A stretch of DNA of 64,000 nucleotides, taken from Parapedobacter indicus. GTDB lineage: Bacteria > Bacteroidota > Bacteroidia > Sphingobacteriales > Sphingobacteriaceae. Location of the stretch: the NCBI RefSeq assembly GCF_900113765.1, contig NZ_FOQO01000001.1, positions 62,001 through 126,000 on the forward strand, written 5' to 3'. Shown one piece after another: positions 1 through 8,177 of this stretch; the first letter of the stretch is position 1, and every line of letters starts with the position of its first letter. Both the position numbers and the translations under genes were made by a program. The notes below the pieces were generated by a model. That model did no database searches, was not told the DNA's origin, and saw only the letters and a program-made list of their open reading frames with translations.

Positions 1-1
1 T

Positions 2-1606
2 TTTCTCGACGACATCATCAATGGCATTTTTTCCTATTGTGAGCAGACGTATTGGGGGTATTCCGCGCATTTTTATCTCTACCGGAATCCGGATGGATCG
101 CCACCCCCCGTGGCACATCCCACTACGGTCTTGCCGAATATCGACGACCCGATCATTGACCTGGGGGTTGGCGAGGTGGCGGCCGACTTGGCGTGGGCGT
201 GGTACTTCTTCAAGGATGAATTTGATAAGGTAAGTCCCATCATCTCGAAGCGCGTTGTGGCCGAATTGAAACAAAAAGTAATCGAACCGTATTACACGCG
301 GGATGACTACTGGTGGATTACAGGATGGGGCAGGGGAGCCGTGAATAACTGGACCCCGTGGTGCAATCAAAACGTGCTGCAATGCATTCTCCTTGTAGAA
401 GATGACCCTGAAAAAAAAGCAAAGGGAATTTACAAATCCATGCGTTCCGTGGATTTGTTCCTGAACTCTTACGAGGATGACGGTGCCTGTAGCGAAGGAC
501 CCTCGTATTGGGGTGCAGCAGGCGCAAAGATGTTTGAGTACCTCGACCTGCTGAAAAAAGTGACCGATGGCCATGTCGATATTTTTGACAACGAACTTGT
601 CAAAAACATGGGCCGGTATATCTATCGAGTATACATAGGCAACGGAAATAACTTCGTGAATTTTGCCGACGCTCCCGCCCGTATGAATGCCCGGGCCGGC
701 CTGATTTACCGGTACGGACAGGCCATTGATGATAGCGCTATGCAGGCTTTTGGTGCTTTCTTACTCAACAAGTACAACGTTGGGGAGACGGCGCCCGCCG
801 GATCCATGTATCCCGTGCTGGAAGATATATTCAGTTTATCGGGATGGGATGCGGTAACCCCGGCAGAGCCCCTTATCGATTCATATTATTTCCCAGATAT
901 GCAGATCGCTATCGGCCGCGAACACAAGGATAGCAACAATGGGTTCTATTTTGCCGCAAAGGGAGGGTCAAACGGCGAACAACATAACCACAACGACGTA
1001 GGATCCTTCATCTTATTTTACAACGGGAATCCCGTATTTGTAGATGCCGGCGTTGGCAGCTACACGGCCAAAACCTTCAGCGCCCAGCGGTATGATATCT
1101 GGACGATGCAGTCACTTTATCACAACCTGCCGGCCATCAATGGTGTGGCACAGAAAGAAGGGGGCAAGTTTAAAGCAACAGGCGCGCAATTCAACGCGGA
1201 AAAAAACAATGTAGACTTTTCCGTGGATATCGCCCAAGCCTACCCGGCTGAGGCAAATGTAGCTAGTTGGGTGCGCTCGTATTCGCTGCAACGCGCGAAA
1301 CAGCAGTTCGTAATCTCAGACCGCTACCGGCTGAATTCGGTAGCGGCAGGGGGCAGTGTGAACTTTGTGACGGATCTGGAGAGCCACTTGGAAAAGCCGG
1401 GATTGATGATCTTGAAAGGGGCTGATTTTGCCGTATCTTTAACTTACGATCCAAAAAAGGTGTCTGCGAAAGTGGAGACGGTGGCAATAGACGACAACAA
1501 GTTGTCAAATGCCTGGGGGCCGGAACTGCACCGATTGGTTTTTGAGATGACCGAGCAGAAGACAAATGGCGGGCTATCGTTTACGGTAAAAAATATAGAG
1601 AAATGA
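2..1606 (+). CDS. Heparinase II/III-like polysaccharide lyase (5' end outside window)
   Basis: The reading frame is open from the first bases of the window, so the N-terminus is missing; the GTG at 110 is internal because in-frame codons before it already encode plausible lyase sequence (SYCEQTYWGYSAHFYLY). The visible part has the end of an alpha/alpha-toroid and then the beta-sandwich core with the motif GEQHNHNDVGSF, where His/Asn residues sit in heparinase II/III (PL12/PL21-type) enzymes. Such lyases cleave heparin/heparan-like glycosaminoglycans by beta-elimination in the periplasm, leaving 4,5-unsaturated uronic acid ends. The downstream GH88 gene overlaps by 4 bases (ATGA) and would act on exactly those ends, which supports the call. 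The exact substrate and PL family cannot be read from sequence alone. Confidence 0.85.
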   Translation, partial: FLDDIINGIFSYCEQTYWGYSAHFYLYRNPDGSPPPVAHPTTVLPNIDDPIIDLGVGEVAADLAWAWYFFKDEFDKVSPIISKRVVAELKQKVIEPYYTRDDYWWITGWGRGAVNNWTPWCNQNVLQCILLVEDDPEKKAKGIYKSMRSVDLFLNSYEDDGACSEGPSYWGAAGAKMFEYLDLLKKVTDGHVDIFDNELVKNMGRYIYRVYIGNGNNFVNFADAPARMNARAGLIYRYGQAIDDSAMQAFGAFLLNKYNVGETAPAGSMYPVLEDIFSLSGWDAVTPAEPLIDSYYFPDMQIAIGREHKDSNNGFYFAAKGGSNGEQHNHNDVGSFILFYNGNPVFVDAGVGSYTAKTFSAQRYDIWTMQSLYHNLPAINGVAQKEGGKFKATGAQFNAEKNNVDFSVDIAQAYPAEANVASWVRSYSLQRAKQQFVISDRYRLNSVAAGGSVNFVTDLESHLEKPGLMILKGADFAVSLTYDPKKVSAKVETVAIDDNKLSNAWGPELHRLVFEMTEQKTNGGLSFTVKNIEK

Positions 1607-2802
1607 AAACAGGGATGCGATTGATTCTGCTATGGCTGTGTGGATGTATCATGGGGTGCCAGCCTCCGGGCGAAACAACGGAAAACACCGATTTTGATGT
1701 GGAAGCGTCTTTACAATATTGCCTGGTAAAAGCGGAAAAGACGTTGGCAGACATTCCCAAGGATTCCGTTTTCCCCCGTACGATTGCTCCGGGAGATAGC
1801 GCGTGGCGATACGTTGGCGTGCCCGATTGGACCAGTGGATTTTGGCCGGGGATGCTCTGATACCTATATGAATACAGCGGCGACAGCGCTTGGCGGTCTG
1901 CGGCCGACCGGTATTCACGGTACCTGATTCCGCTCTCCGAAAATCCGGCCAAAGACCATGACCTTGGGTTTCAGGTGTATTGCAGCTTTGGCAATGGCTA
2001 TCGGCTCACAAAAGATGAATTTTATAAATCGGTCATTCTGCGTACGGCCGATACCCTGGCAACGCTATACAATCCTTCGGTAGGCACGATTCTCTCGTGG
2101 CCATTCCGGACGGAGCAATGGGGGCCGCACAACACGATCATCGATAACCTGATGAACCTGGAGATGCTGCTTTGGGCTTGTAAAAACGGAGGCACCGATA
2201 GCCTTTGTGACATCGCCAACCGGCATGCGGCCGTTACGATGGAAAACCAATTCCGTGACGATTACACCTCGTATCACATTGTTGCCTACGATATGGCTGG
2301 AAAAAGGGTAAAAGCCGGGACCTTCCAGGGCTATTCCGATGGATCTACGTGGGCACGTGGGCAAGCATGGGCCATTTATGGCTATGGAATGATGTATCGG
2401 GAAACGCGCGATGTGCGGTATCTGGATTTCGTCAAAAAGTTGATAGAAGCTTACCTCGTTCGCCTGCCGGATGATGCGGTACCCTATTGGGATTTTGACG
2501 ACCCCGCCATTCCCGATGCACCGAGGGATGCCTCTGCGGCCTCCATTGCCGCATCGGCGTTGCTGGATTTATCCCGGTGTATCGACCAGGCCGATGATCA
2601 GAAATACTACCGTGATTGGGGCGTTCGGATGTTACGTTCGCTCTCATCACCAGCCTACCGGAGCAATGAACGGAACGGCGCCTTTCTATTGCATTCCACC
2701 GGATCCAAAACGAGTGAAATCGATGTGTCCATTAATTACGCAGATTATTATTACCTCGAAGCATTGATGCGGTTGAGGGACATCCAGCGTAGCTCATCCT
2801 GA
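1603..2802 (+). pseudogene. GH88 unsaturated glucuronyl hydrolase, interrupted by in-frame TGA
   Basis: Two open stretches (1603-1857 and 1861-2802) lie in the same frame, separated only by TGA at 1858-1860. The joined product is a normal-sized GH88 enzyme of about 399 residues with a lipoprotein-like signal (LLWLCGCIMGC). It keeps the family landmarks: DWTSGFWPGML before the stop, then KDHDLGF, IIDNLMNLEML (the two candidate catalytic Asp regions) and YSDGSTWARGQAWA. Family members read W-Y-L-Y-E-Y at the stop, so TGA replaces an expected TGG Trp codon by one base change. The enzyme would hydrolyse unsaturated uronyl residues from lyase products. No other damage is visible, so the mutation is very recent, a sequencing error, or read through. 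It overlaps the lyase gene by 4 bases. Confidence 0.85.
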
Positions 2803-2827
2803 TACCTGCCCGTTAACGAATGAAGAT

Positions 2828-2860
2828 AAGGGGCTGTCTAAAATGGCGGCCCCTTTCTGT
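2828..2860 (+). terminator. Terminator after the lyase/GH88 operon
   Basis: AAGGGGC at 2828-2834 pairs with GCCCCTT at 2849-2855, followed by a short T-rich run. It sits 26 bases after the GH88 stop and ahead of the convergent cytochrome gene. Confidence 0.6.
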
Positions 2861-2926
2861 TTTGGATGGCGGGATGTTTTCTTGCCGGATGTGAGGTGAA
2901 AACAGGCGAACGCCATAAGTCTCTCG

Positions 2927-3352
2927 CTACTGGTAGTCGTACCACTGTATATCGTCTAGCGGTTCTCGTCTCATCTGGGCCCGTGCATCGAGGCTTGAAG
3001 GCGAATAGTATTTTTCGAGATAATCCAGGATGCTTTTCTCATTTTTCCCCAAATCCCACAGATTCTGTTCTTTTTGCATCCATCGTATTTTGGCAATCCA
3101 TCCGTCTCTTGTGAAACGGCTTTTTCGGATCAATTCAGTTGAATGGCACCCTGAACAATTGGCCACGACAAGGCCTAAGGTGGTATCAACTACCAGTCCG
3201 GAGTGGGGGTCATAGTTGAGTGTATCCACCAGCGAAGTAGTCGCAGTGGTGTCCGTAGTCGTTTGGTCATTTCGTAAATCCGATACACAGGTAATACCCA
3301 TGGCTATTACGAAGAATGCTGCTACAGCGAGGGTGACTCTACGTACGTTCAT
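2927..3352 (-). CDS. Monoheme c-type cytochrome, partner of the sulfite-oxidase-like enzyme
   Basis: A 141-residue protein with an N-terminal hydrophobic signal/anchor (NVRRVTLAVAAFFVIAMG) followed by a Cys that could be lipidated, then one heme-binding CSGCH motif at residues 66-70. The ATG at 3352 is chosen because it gives a signal sequence and starts 2 bases after the upstream stop; the longer frame to 3418 would run into that gene. It lies directly downstream of a molybdopterin sulfite-oxidase-type gene, the arrangement of SorA/SorB-like periplasmic sulfite dehydrogenases in which the cytochrome takes the electrons. The electron-acceptor role is inferred from this pairing. Confidence 0.8.
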   Translation of the reverse strand: MNVRRVTLAVAAFFVIAMGITCVSDLRNDQTTTDTTATTSLVDTLNYDPHSGLVVDTTLGLVVANCSGCHSTELIRKSRFTRDGWIAKIRWMQKEQNLWDLGKNEKSILDYLEKYYSPSSLDARAQMRREPLDDIQWYDYQ

Positions 3353-3354
3353 GG

Positions 3355-4593
3355 CTATACGACTACTTTTACAGCTATTCGGTGGCAGGCATTGTTTAAG
3401 TAGCCTTTCGGATTCCATTGAGGCATCACCATCGGTTGCGATACCCCCTTACTATCGGTGGCTTTTACCCATATTTCATAATACCCATTTTGGGGGAAGT
3501 CGATTTTTGCAGACCATTGTTGCCAGGCGAGCCTGTTTTTCGGTGCACTGAGGTTGGCTTTCTGCCAGGTACAGCCATAATCGATCGATACGTTAACTTC
3601 CGTTACTTCGAGGTCTCCAGCCCACGCGTGGCCCCTTACTGAAAGCGATCTGTTGGAAGAGAGGACCGCTCCGGATTTTGGGTGAGTAATCAACGATTTC
3701 ACAGGCATAGACTCGATGATACGGAAGTTTTCCTCCGTTTCCTCGACCTTTTCGCCGGGTTGGACGGGTATAACCGGTACACGATAGCTAGACCCTCCCA
3801 TTTTAGGCCCATCATGTACGATATTCCGTACCGAAATGGTATGTAGCCACTTGCCGGATACCGACGCTGGCCAACCACCGATCACTAGACGGAGCGGAGC
3901 GCCATGGAATAGTGGAATATCATCGCCATTCACCGCCCAAGCAATAAGGGTTTCGTCTTCCAGTGCCTTTTTTATGGGAACACCTCTCGAAATGACGACC
4001 TTTTTGGCATCGCGGCTTAGGTGGATGTCCTTTCCATAATAGCCAATGTAAACAGCATTGTCCTTGAGGCCTACATCAGCAAGGATATCTTTCAATCTTA
4101 TGCCGGTCCATGCGGCACAGTGCACTGCACCCTGGCTCCATTGGTTGCCCGAAGCGGGTGGATAATAACCCGATCTTCCGTTACCGCCACACTCCAATAC
4201 CAATTGATAGGTGTGGGGCTTGAACCGTTGTTTAAGCTCGGAGATGGTATACGTACGTTTTTGCTTTACCGACTCGCCATCGATGGTGAGTGTCCAGGCG
4301 GACCGATCGATTGATTCTTTCACAGGAGGAAGGCCATTGTTACGAATGAACATCTTGTTGATCGGAGTCACTGGGTCATCCAAAAGGTGTGCTGGTGCCT
4401 CCATATTCATCGGGCGGTCGCTTAGCACAGTCATTTCCGGATCCTTCCCGTCAACCGAGTCACTTAATAAGGGAAGCGGTGTCACACGTGCTGGTATATT
4501 CTCGGCAAACATTATTTTTGTGCCTACAAGACTTGCCAAAGTTGTGATTGCACTTTTTTTCAGAAAGCCTCTTCTATTATGATAATCGTTCAT
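3355..4593 (-). CDS. Sulfite-oxidase-family molybdopterin oxidoreductase (SorA-like), Tat-exported
   Basis: A 412-residue protein beginning with a twin-arginine signal (NRRGFLKKSAITTLASLVG), expected for a cofactor-loaded periplasmic enzyme. The molybdopterin domain contains LECGGNGRSGYYPP near residue 135, whose Cys is the likely Mo ligand, followed by SQGAVHCAAWTGIRLKDIL. The C-terminal third matches the Mo-co dimerisation domain, with an immunoglobulin-like pattern around YGCTWQKA and QQWSAKIDFPQNGYYEIWVKATD. The family oxidises sulfite to sulfate, or related S-compounds. The adjacent cytochrome supports a dehydrogenase that donates to a respiratory cytochrome. The link to the neighbouring glycosaminoglycan genes may be coincidental, since sulfatases release sulfate, not sulfite. 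Confidence 0.85.
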   Translation of the reverse strand: MNDYHNRRGFLKKSAITTLASLVGTKIMFAENIPARVTPLPLLSDSVDGKDPEMTVLSDRPMNMEAPAHLLDDPVTPINKMFIRNNGLPPVKESIDRSAWTLTIDGESVKQKRTYTISELKQRFKPHTYQLVLECGGNGRSGYYPPASGNQWSQGAVHCAAWTGIRLKDILADVGLKDNAVYIGYYGKDIHLSRDAKKVVISRGVPIKKALEDETLIAWAVNGDDIPLFHGAPLRLVIGGWPASVSGKWLHTISVRNIVHDGPKMGGSSYRVPVIPVQPGEKVEETEENFRIIESMPVKSLITHPKSGAVLSSNRSLSVRGHAWAGDLEVTEVNVSIDYGCTWQKANLSAPKNRLAWQQWSAKIDFPQNGYYEIWVKATDSKGVSQPMVMPQWNPKGYLNNACHRIAVKVVV

Positions 4594-4788
4594 CGGTTTA
4601 TATAATCAATGTTTTACGTTTATAAATTCAATATAAAATGGTGGGGTAAATATAGTGCCTTTACACGCGTTTGAAAAATGAGAATTCCAAATAATGGCTT
4701 GTCTGATTTTGTTTTAATCCGGGGGTCTCCGCGCACAACCCGATTCTCCCCGTTTCGGGGCTTTGTTTTTAGAGACTTTATAGCGAGT

Positions 4789-5255
4789 ATGGATTATATT
4801 TGCAATCGATGGTGTAATGGTTCCTGCGAACTCGTGGAGGAGGCCCGAAATTTTGGATGACGGTTTTCCCGCGTTTTCTCCGAATGCGACCAAGGCTCTT
4901 CAAAGAATCATTGATTCTACGGGGGCAAGGATTGTATTGACCACTTCCCACAAGTAAGTATACCCCCACTCAATGGCGTAATATATTCAGCAAACGGGGT
5001 ATTTCTGTGAACCGAATTAACCGGTTGTCTGAAAATTCTGCAGCACTCAACCGAAAGGATGAATTGTTGAAATACTTTGGTAAAAGGTCAATGAACGAAG
5101 ATTTTCTCATTATTGACGATGATAAATCCTTAAACGCGTTACCGGATTATTTAAGGCGAAGGGTCGTCCAGCCCAGCGGCTCCGTTGGGCTTACTGGGGT
5201 TTTGGCTGATGAGGCATTGTCATTATTGGGAAAAGATTCCCATGAATTGGCTTAG
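4789..5255 (+). pseudogene. HAD-like small protein, broken by two frameshifts
   Basis: Joining three frames gives a recognisable single protein. It runs from ATG at 4789 (MDYI), then frame 4802-4954 (AIDGVMVPANSWRRPEILDD ... IVLTTSHK), then frame 4956-5255 (KYTPTQWRNIFSKRG ... FLIIDDDKSL ... VGLTGVLADEALSLLG). The DxDG-type start, the TTSHK element and the IDDD element fit the small HAD domain family called Swiss Army Knife RNA repair-like. The first shift loses part of the catalytic DxD loop at about 4800; the second is one extra or two missing bases at 4955, creating TAA. A single ATG-to-stop product is impossible, so the gene is dead unless the assembly is wrong. Confidence 0.7.
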
Positions 5256-5515
5256 TTTTGTACCCTTAATCTCCCCCTTATTTGTAGCTGATTTCCGGGA
5301 AGATTACACCAAATCGAATACTTTGCCATGATTAGAACAAAATCCAATTTCTGTCAAAAATTTTGACATCCTCAATTTTGTTTTTACCTTGCATGTGTAA
5401 GCCAGACTGAAAGAAAAAGCTTTACCACAACTTTAAAATCTAGCGATGTAACGAATTTACGTTTTTCGATTAAACTAACCGAAATACAAAAGACCTAACA
5501 AACCCAGTTTCCCCA

Positions 5516-6175
5516 ATGAGTAAAACCTTTAACTTTTATTGTGATGAAAGCTGCCATTTGGAAAGGGACGGTATGCCCTATATGCTGATCGCCTATGTGA
5601 GTTCAGCATATAATCAAGTGAAGCTGCACCAAGCCAACATCAAGGCCCTTCGTGAAAAGCACAAGTGCTTCGGTGAGATCAAGTGGACAAAAATATCCCG
5701 TTCGCAGGCACAATTCTATTTGGATGTGGTCGAATATTTCTTTTCGAGCGACTTGCAATTCAGAGCCATCGTTGTAGCTAAGGAAAAAGTTAGCACAGAC
5801 AATTTTGACGATTTCTATTACAAGATGTACTATCAGCTGCTGCACCACAAAATATGCATGGATTATAATTACAACGTGTATTTGGACATCAAAGACACAT
5901 TGAGTGCATGGAAGGTACGGCGGCTCAAAGAAATCCTAAACCTCAAGTACAGCAGTATCCGCACGGTGCAAAACATCCGGTCGCACGAAAGTGTGCTTAT
6001 GCAGTTGACAGATTTGTTGATGGGGGCTATCAGTTATCATCTACGTGGGGAGCACAAGGTCATAGCAAAGAATAAGATTATCGAAAAAATCACTGCACAT
6101 GCGAAGTTCCCATTGGATAGGAGTACACCGAAAAGTTCCGATAAGTTTAATCTATTTTTCATCGACCTACAATAA
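5516..6175 (+). CDS. DUF3800 protein (RNase H-like fold)
   Basis: A 219-residue protein starting NFYCDES near residue 7, the acidic DE start of DUF3800, with a late QLTDLLMGAISY element that matches the family's C-terminal Asp motif. DUF3800 proteins are predicted RNase H-like nucleases or nucleotide-binding proteins of unknown function that are frequent in defence islands. The start ATG follows an AT-rich leader with a plausible -7-like element near 5385. The next gene starts 3 bases after its stop, so the two are probably one transcript. Confidence 0.75.
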   Translation: MSKTFNFYCDESCHLERDGMPYMLIAYVSSAYNQVKLHQANIKALREKHKCFGEIKWTKISRSQAQFYLDVVEYFFSSDLQFRAIVVAKEKVSTDNFDDFYYKMYYQLLHHKICMDYNYNVYLDIKDTLSAWKVRRLKEILNLKYSSIRTVQNIRSHESVLMQLTDLLMGAISYHLRGEHKVIAKNKIIEKITAHAKFPLDRSTPKSSDKFNLFFIDLQ

Positions 6176-6178
6176 GCC

Positions 6179-6679
6179 ATGCCTTCAAACCTATTAAAAG
6201 TATATAATCAATTACTAGAGTTGCTGTACATTTCCCATCGGGATAATGTCCAATCAATCCGTAAAGTATTTGACAGGGATTTTGCTGTTTTCCCCTTTCG
6301 TTTTCGTCAATATCCGATTCATCCTACGCCTGCTGATAATGAAGACACGATGGATCGAGTGTTCCGACATCTCACAACTGTTGTTGTTGACCAAGCGGTA
6401 AAGAAACGTGAATTTGAAACAGCACGCTCCATCCGGATTCACTGGGTAAAGCACCATTTAGAGGAGCGCAAACAGGACGTGATACGAGTGTTTACCGTTC
6501 TCAATGAAAATAGGGTATACGTATTGGATGTAACAGAGCGATACGTGGTGGTGTTAGAGCCATTGCGAAAGTTACAGGCCTTTTTTCTGCTTACAGCCTA
6601 TCATTTGGAGGACAGCCGTTATCGCAACTTAATGAATAAATGCGAAAAAAGGGGAAAAGAAGGAGTTGTGATATGGTAA
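6179..6679 (+). CDS. Putative BECR-fold (phage Barnase/EndoU/ColicinD/RelE-like) ribonuclease
   Basis: A 166-residue protein. The C-terminal half has the pattern SIRIHWVKHHLEE ... IRVFTVLNENRVYVLDV ... YVVVLEPLRK ... FFLLTAYHLEDSRY, which resembles the PBECR-type nuclease pattern of a W-x-K helix, beta strands and a final TAY-x-V/L motif. Members of this fold cleave RNA as toxins or polymorphic effectors. The N-terminal 90 residues are not recognised. It is coupled 3 bases behind the DUF3800 gene, suggesting an effector/partner pair. The assignment is by eye and needs a profile search. Confidence 0.5.
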   Translation: MPSNLLKVYNQLLELLYISHRDNVQSIRKVFDRDFAVFPFRFRQYPIHPTPADNEDTMDRVFRHLTTVVVDQAVKKREFETARSIRIHWVKHHLEERKQDVIRVFTVLNENRVYVLDVTERYVVVLEPLRKLQAFFLLTAYHLEDSRYRNLMNKCEKRGKEGVVIW

Positions 6680-6903
6680 AGCAGAAAACGCCAGTCATCT
6701 GGGACAGGCGTTTTCCGAATTCCTTCTTCCATGGGAAAGATGAATCTCGATGCAAAGGTAGGGATAATTTGTTTGTATTACAAATATTAACCACAATAAA
6801 GTGGAGGGAATTAATCCAAGAAACTAAATTCCGAAAAGGTAAATGTTTGAAATTATGATACTCCCTATTTGTTGGACAACTTTTGCACTAATTTAAGATA
6901 TAA

Positions 6904-7065
6904 TTACGACACATTTTTGATTTGCTGATAGAACCTTTGATCGGGTGTTACCCGACCGATGGATTTATGCCGTCTTTCGGTATTATAGAAGTTTACATAA
7001 TCCTTTACCTGTCTGTATAAATCAACCCCTCCGTTTGGTGGATTCAGGTATATCTTCTCCCTTTT
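6904..7065 (-). pseudogene. IS3-family transposase C-terminal fragment
   Basis: The frame encodes the typical end of an IS3/IS150 integrase core: YLNPPNGGVDLYRQVKDYV, then FYNTERRHKSIGRVTPDQRF. The upstream catalytic DDE domain is absent; sequence immediately before it belongs to a different element (istB-like remnant). Confidence 0.7.
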
Positions 7066-7158
7066 GAGCGAGCTGGATATTTCGGAGGGATAGTGCCAGC
7101 TGTTTCGGTCAAACCGTGCCACTTTGAGAGATCATACAATGATATAAAAAAGTTGTTA

Positions 7159-7260
7159 TTATTCCTGTTTCAATATTCCTTTTCTGAGCGATTCGCCCTT
7201 CAGGTCTATGCGGTGTGAGGAGTTGACGATCCGGTCCAGTATCGCATCGTGGGTTGCACA
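7159..7260 (-). pseudogene. istB 3' fragment (IS21-family helper ATPase)
   Basis: Reading the minus strand gives DAILDRIVNSSHRIDLKGESLRKGILKQE and a stop at 7159, the characteristic C-terminus of IstB, followed toward 7070 by sequence resembling an IS21 right end. No ATPase domain remains; upstream codons are closed. It is a decayed IS21-family insertion abutting the IS3 fragment. Confidence 0.65.
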
Positions 7261-7490
7261 ATTTTATTGTTTGTTCATTTACTGCAATCATTGGTTACAA
7301 TAAAGATAATAAGTATTGTGGTTATTTTCTAGCTTTCACCTCTTAAATTTTATACACGGCACTTCAGAACGAAGGGCACGGGCGAAATTGTGCATCTTAG
7401 CCATAACTATCGGCGCTATAGCTTTTGGTGCTGGCGCCAGTCTGATTCTAGCTAGGGTAAGATTACACCTGGAGTATCCGTCCTAAATGT

Positions 7491-7892
7491 TCAATTCCTC
7501 GAATTCGGGGCATCAAATGGATTCACTAATTTAAGCTTATTAATTCGCTCAAAATCTTTCGTATTGCGGGTAATCAATGTCAAGTCATTTGCCAATGCAG
7601 ATGACGCAATGATGGCATCGGGCAGTTTTAGGTTATAACGTTTTCGGATATCTACGGTTAAATCCTTAACAGGCTGTTCCAACTCGATGACGTAGGCATC
7701 ACCAATGAATTTTTTGAGAACCTTGATGTCGTTAGTAGTGGCCGTTTTCCAACAAAGTAATTCAATCTCCGTAATCGCTGATATAATTGGGCGGGTTTCT
7801 TTCTATACGCCATCCATAAACCGCTCGGCATTTGGGGGAAACTGACTTTGTAGGTAATAGATAACCGTATTGGTATCCCACAGATAGTCTAT
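7491..7892 (-). pseudogene. VapC-type PIN toxin, lost start codon and in-frame TAG
   Basis: One continuous frame encodes a full-length PIN domain: DYLWDTNTVIYYLQSQFPP (first Asp), then SAITEIELLCWKTA (Glu), LPDAIIASSALAND (Asp) and LITRNTKDFERI (Asp). It is interrupted by TAG at 7803-7805 after FMDGV, and its expected start is ATA at 7890-7892. In the intact paralogue (48100-48489) the same place is an ATG overlapping the antitoxin's TGG codon; here one change (ATGG to ATAG) removes the toxin start and truncates the antitoxin. Only a 63-residue tail can be translated. The toxin is inferred to be inactive. Confidence 0.75.
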
Positions 7893-8095
7893 TCGTTGCG
7901 CAGGTCTTGAAGTTGACGATCTATCTCATCTTTACTTTGGGGAGTCATTGCCCCTTTGTATTTAGCGATGAGATCTTTCTTCAATTCTTTACCGGTCGAG
8001 GTCTGTCTGCGAACACGGACGAGCTTCAGCAATTCCAACTCCTTGAGTAGGTTCATCGCCTTATCGTTCAAAATATCTAATGTCACAGTTTTCAT
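7889..8095 (-). CDS. Antitoxin of the decayed PIN toxin (short VapB-like)
   Basis: A 68-residue protein, KTVTLDILNDKAMNLLKELELLKLVRV near the N-terminus, like the paralogue at 47918 (MQTLVIELTNQKAYRLLKEL). The ATG at 8095 is preferred to a longer frame because it aligns with that paralogue. The C-terminus ends DLRNE at a TAG where the paralogue reads RSEWHRDI, so it lacks the last few residues. It may persist as an orphan antitoxin. Confidence 0.7.
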   Translation of the reverse strand: MKTVTLDILNDKAMNLLKELELLKLVRVRRQTSTGKELKKDLIAKYKGAMTPQSKDEIDRQLQDLRNE

Positions 8096-8177
8096 AATAC
8101 ACAAAGATAGCAAACTTATTTTAAGCAAGGTAATGCACTAACGACTCATTGAGTAGCTTTCATCTTCTATTGCCGTA

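Noticed and set aside
3216..3551. Frames antisense to the cytochrome and sulfite-oxidase-like genes
   Set aside because: Complementary shadows of genes with clear motifs on the other strand.
1..4600. Sulfite dehydrogenase as part of sulfated glycosaminoglycan breakdown
   Set aside because: Sulfatases give sulfate, not sulfite, and the genes converge on different strands; nothing links them but proximity.
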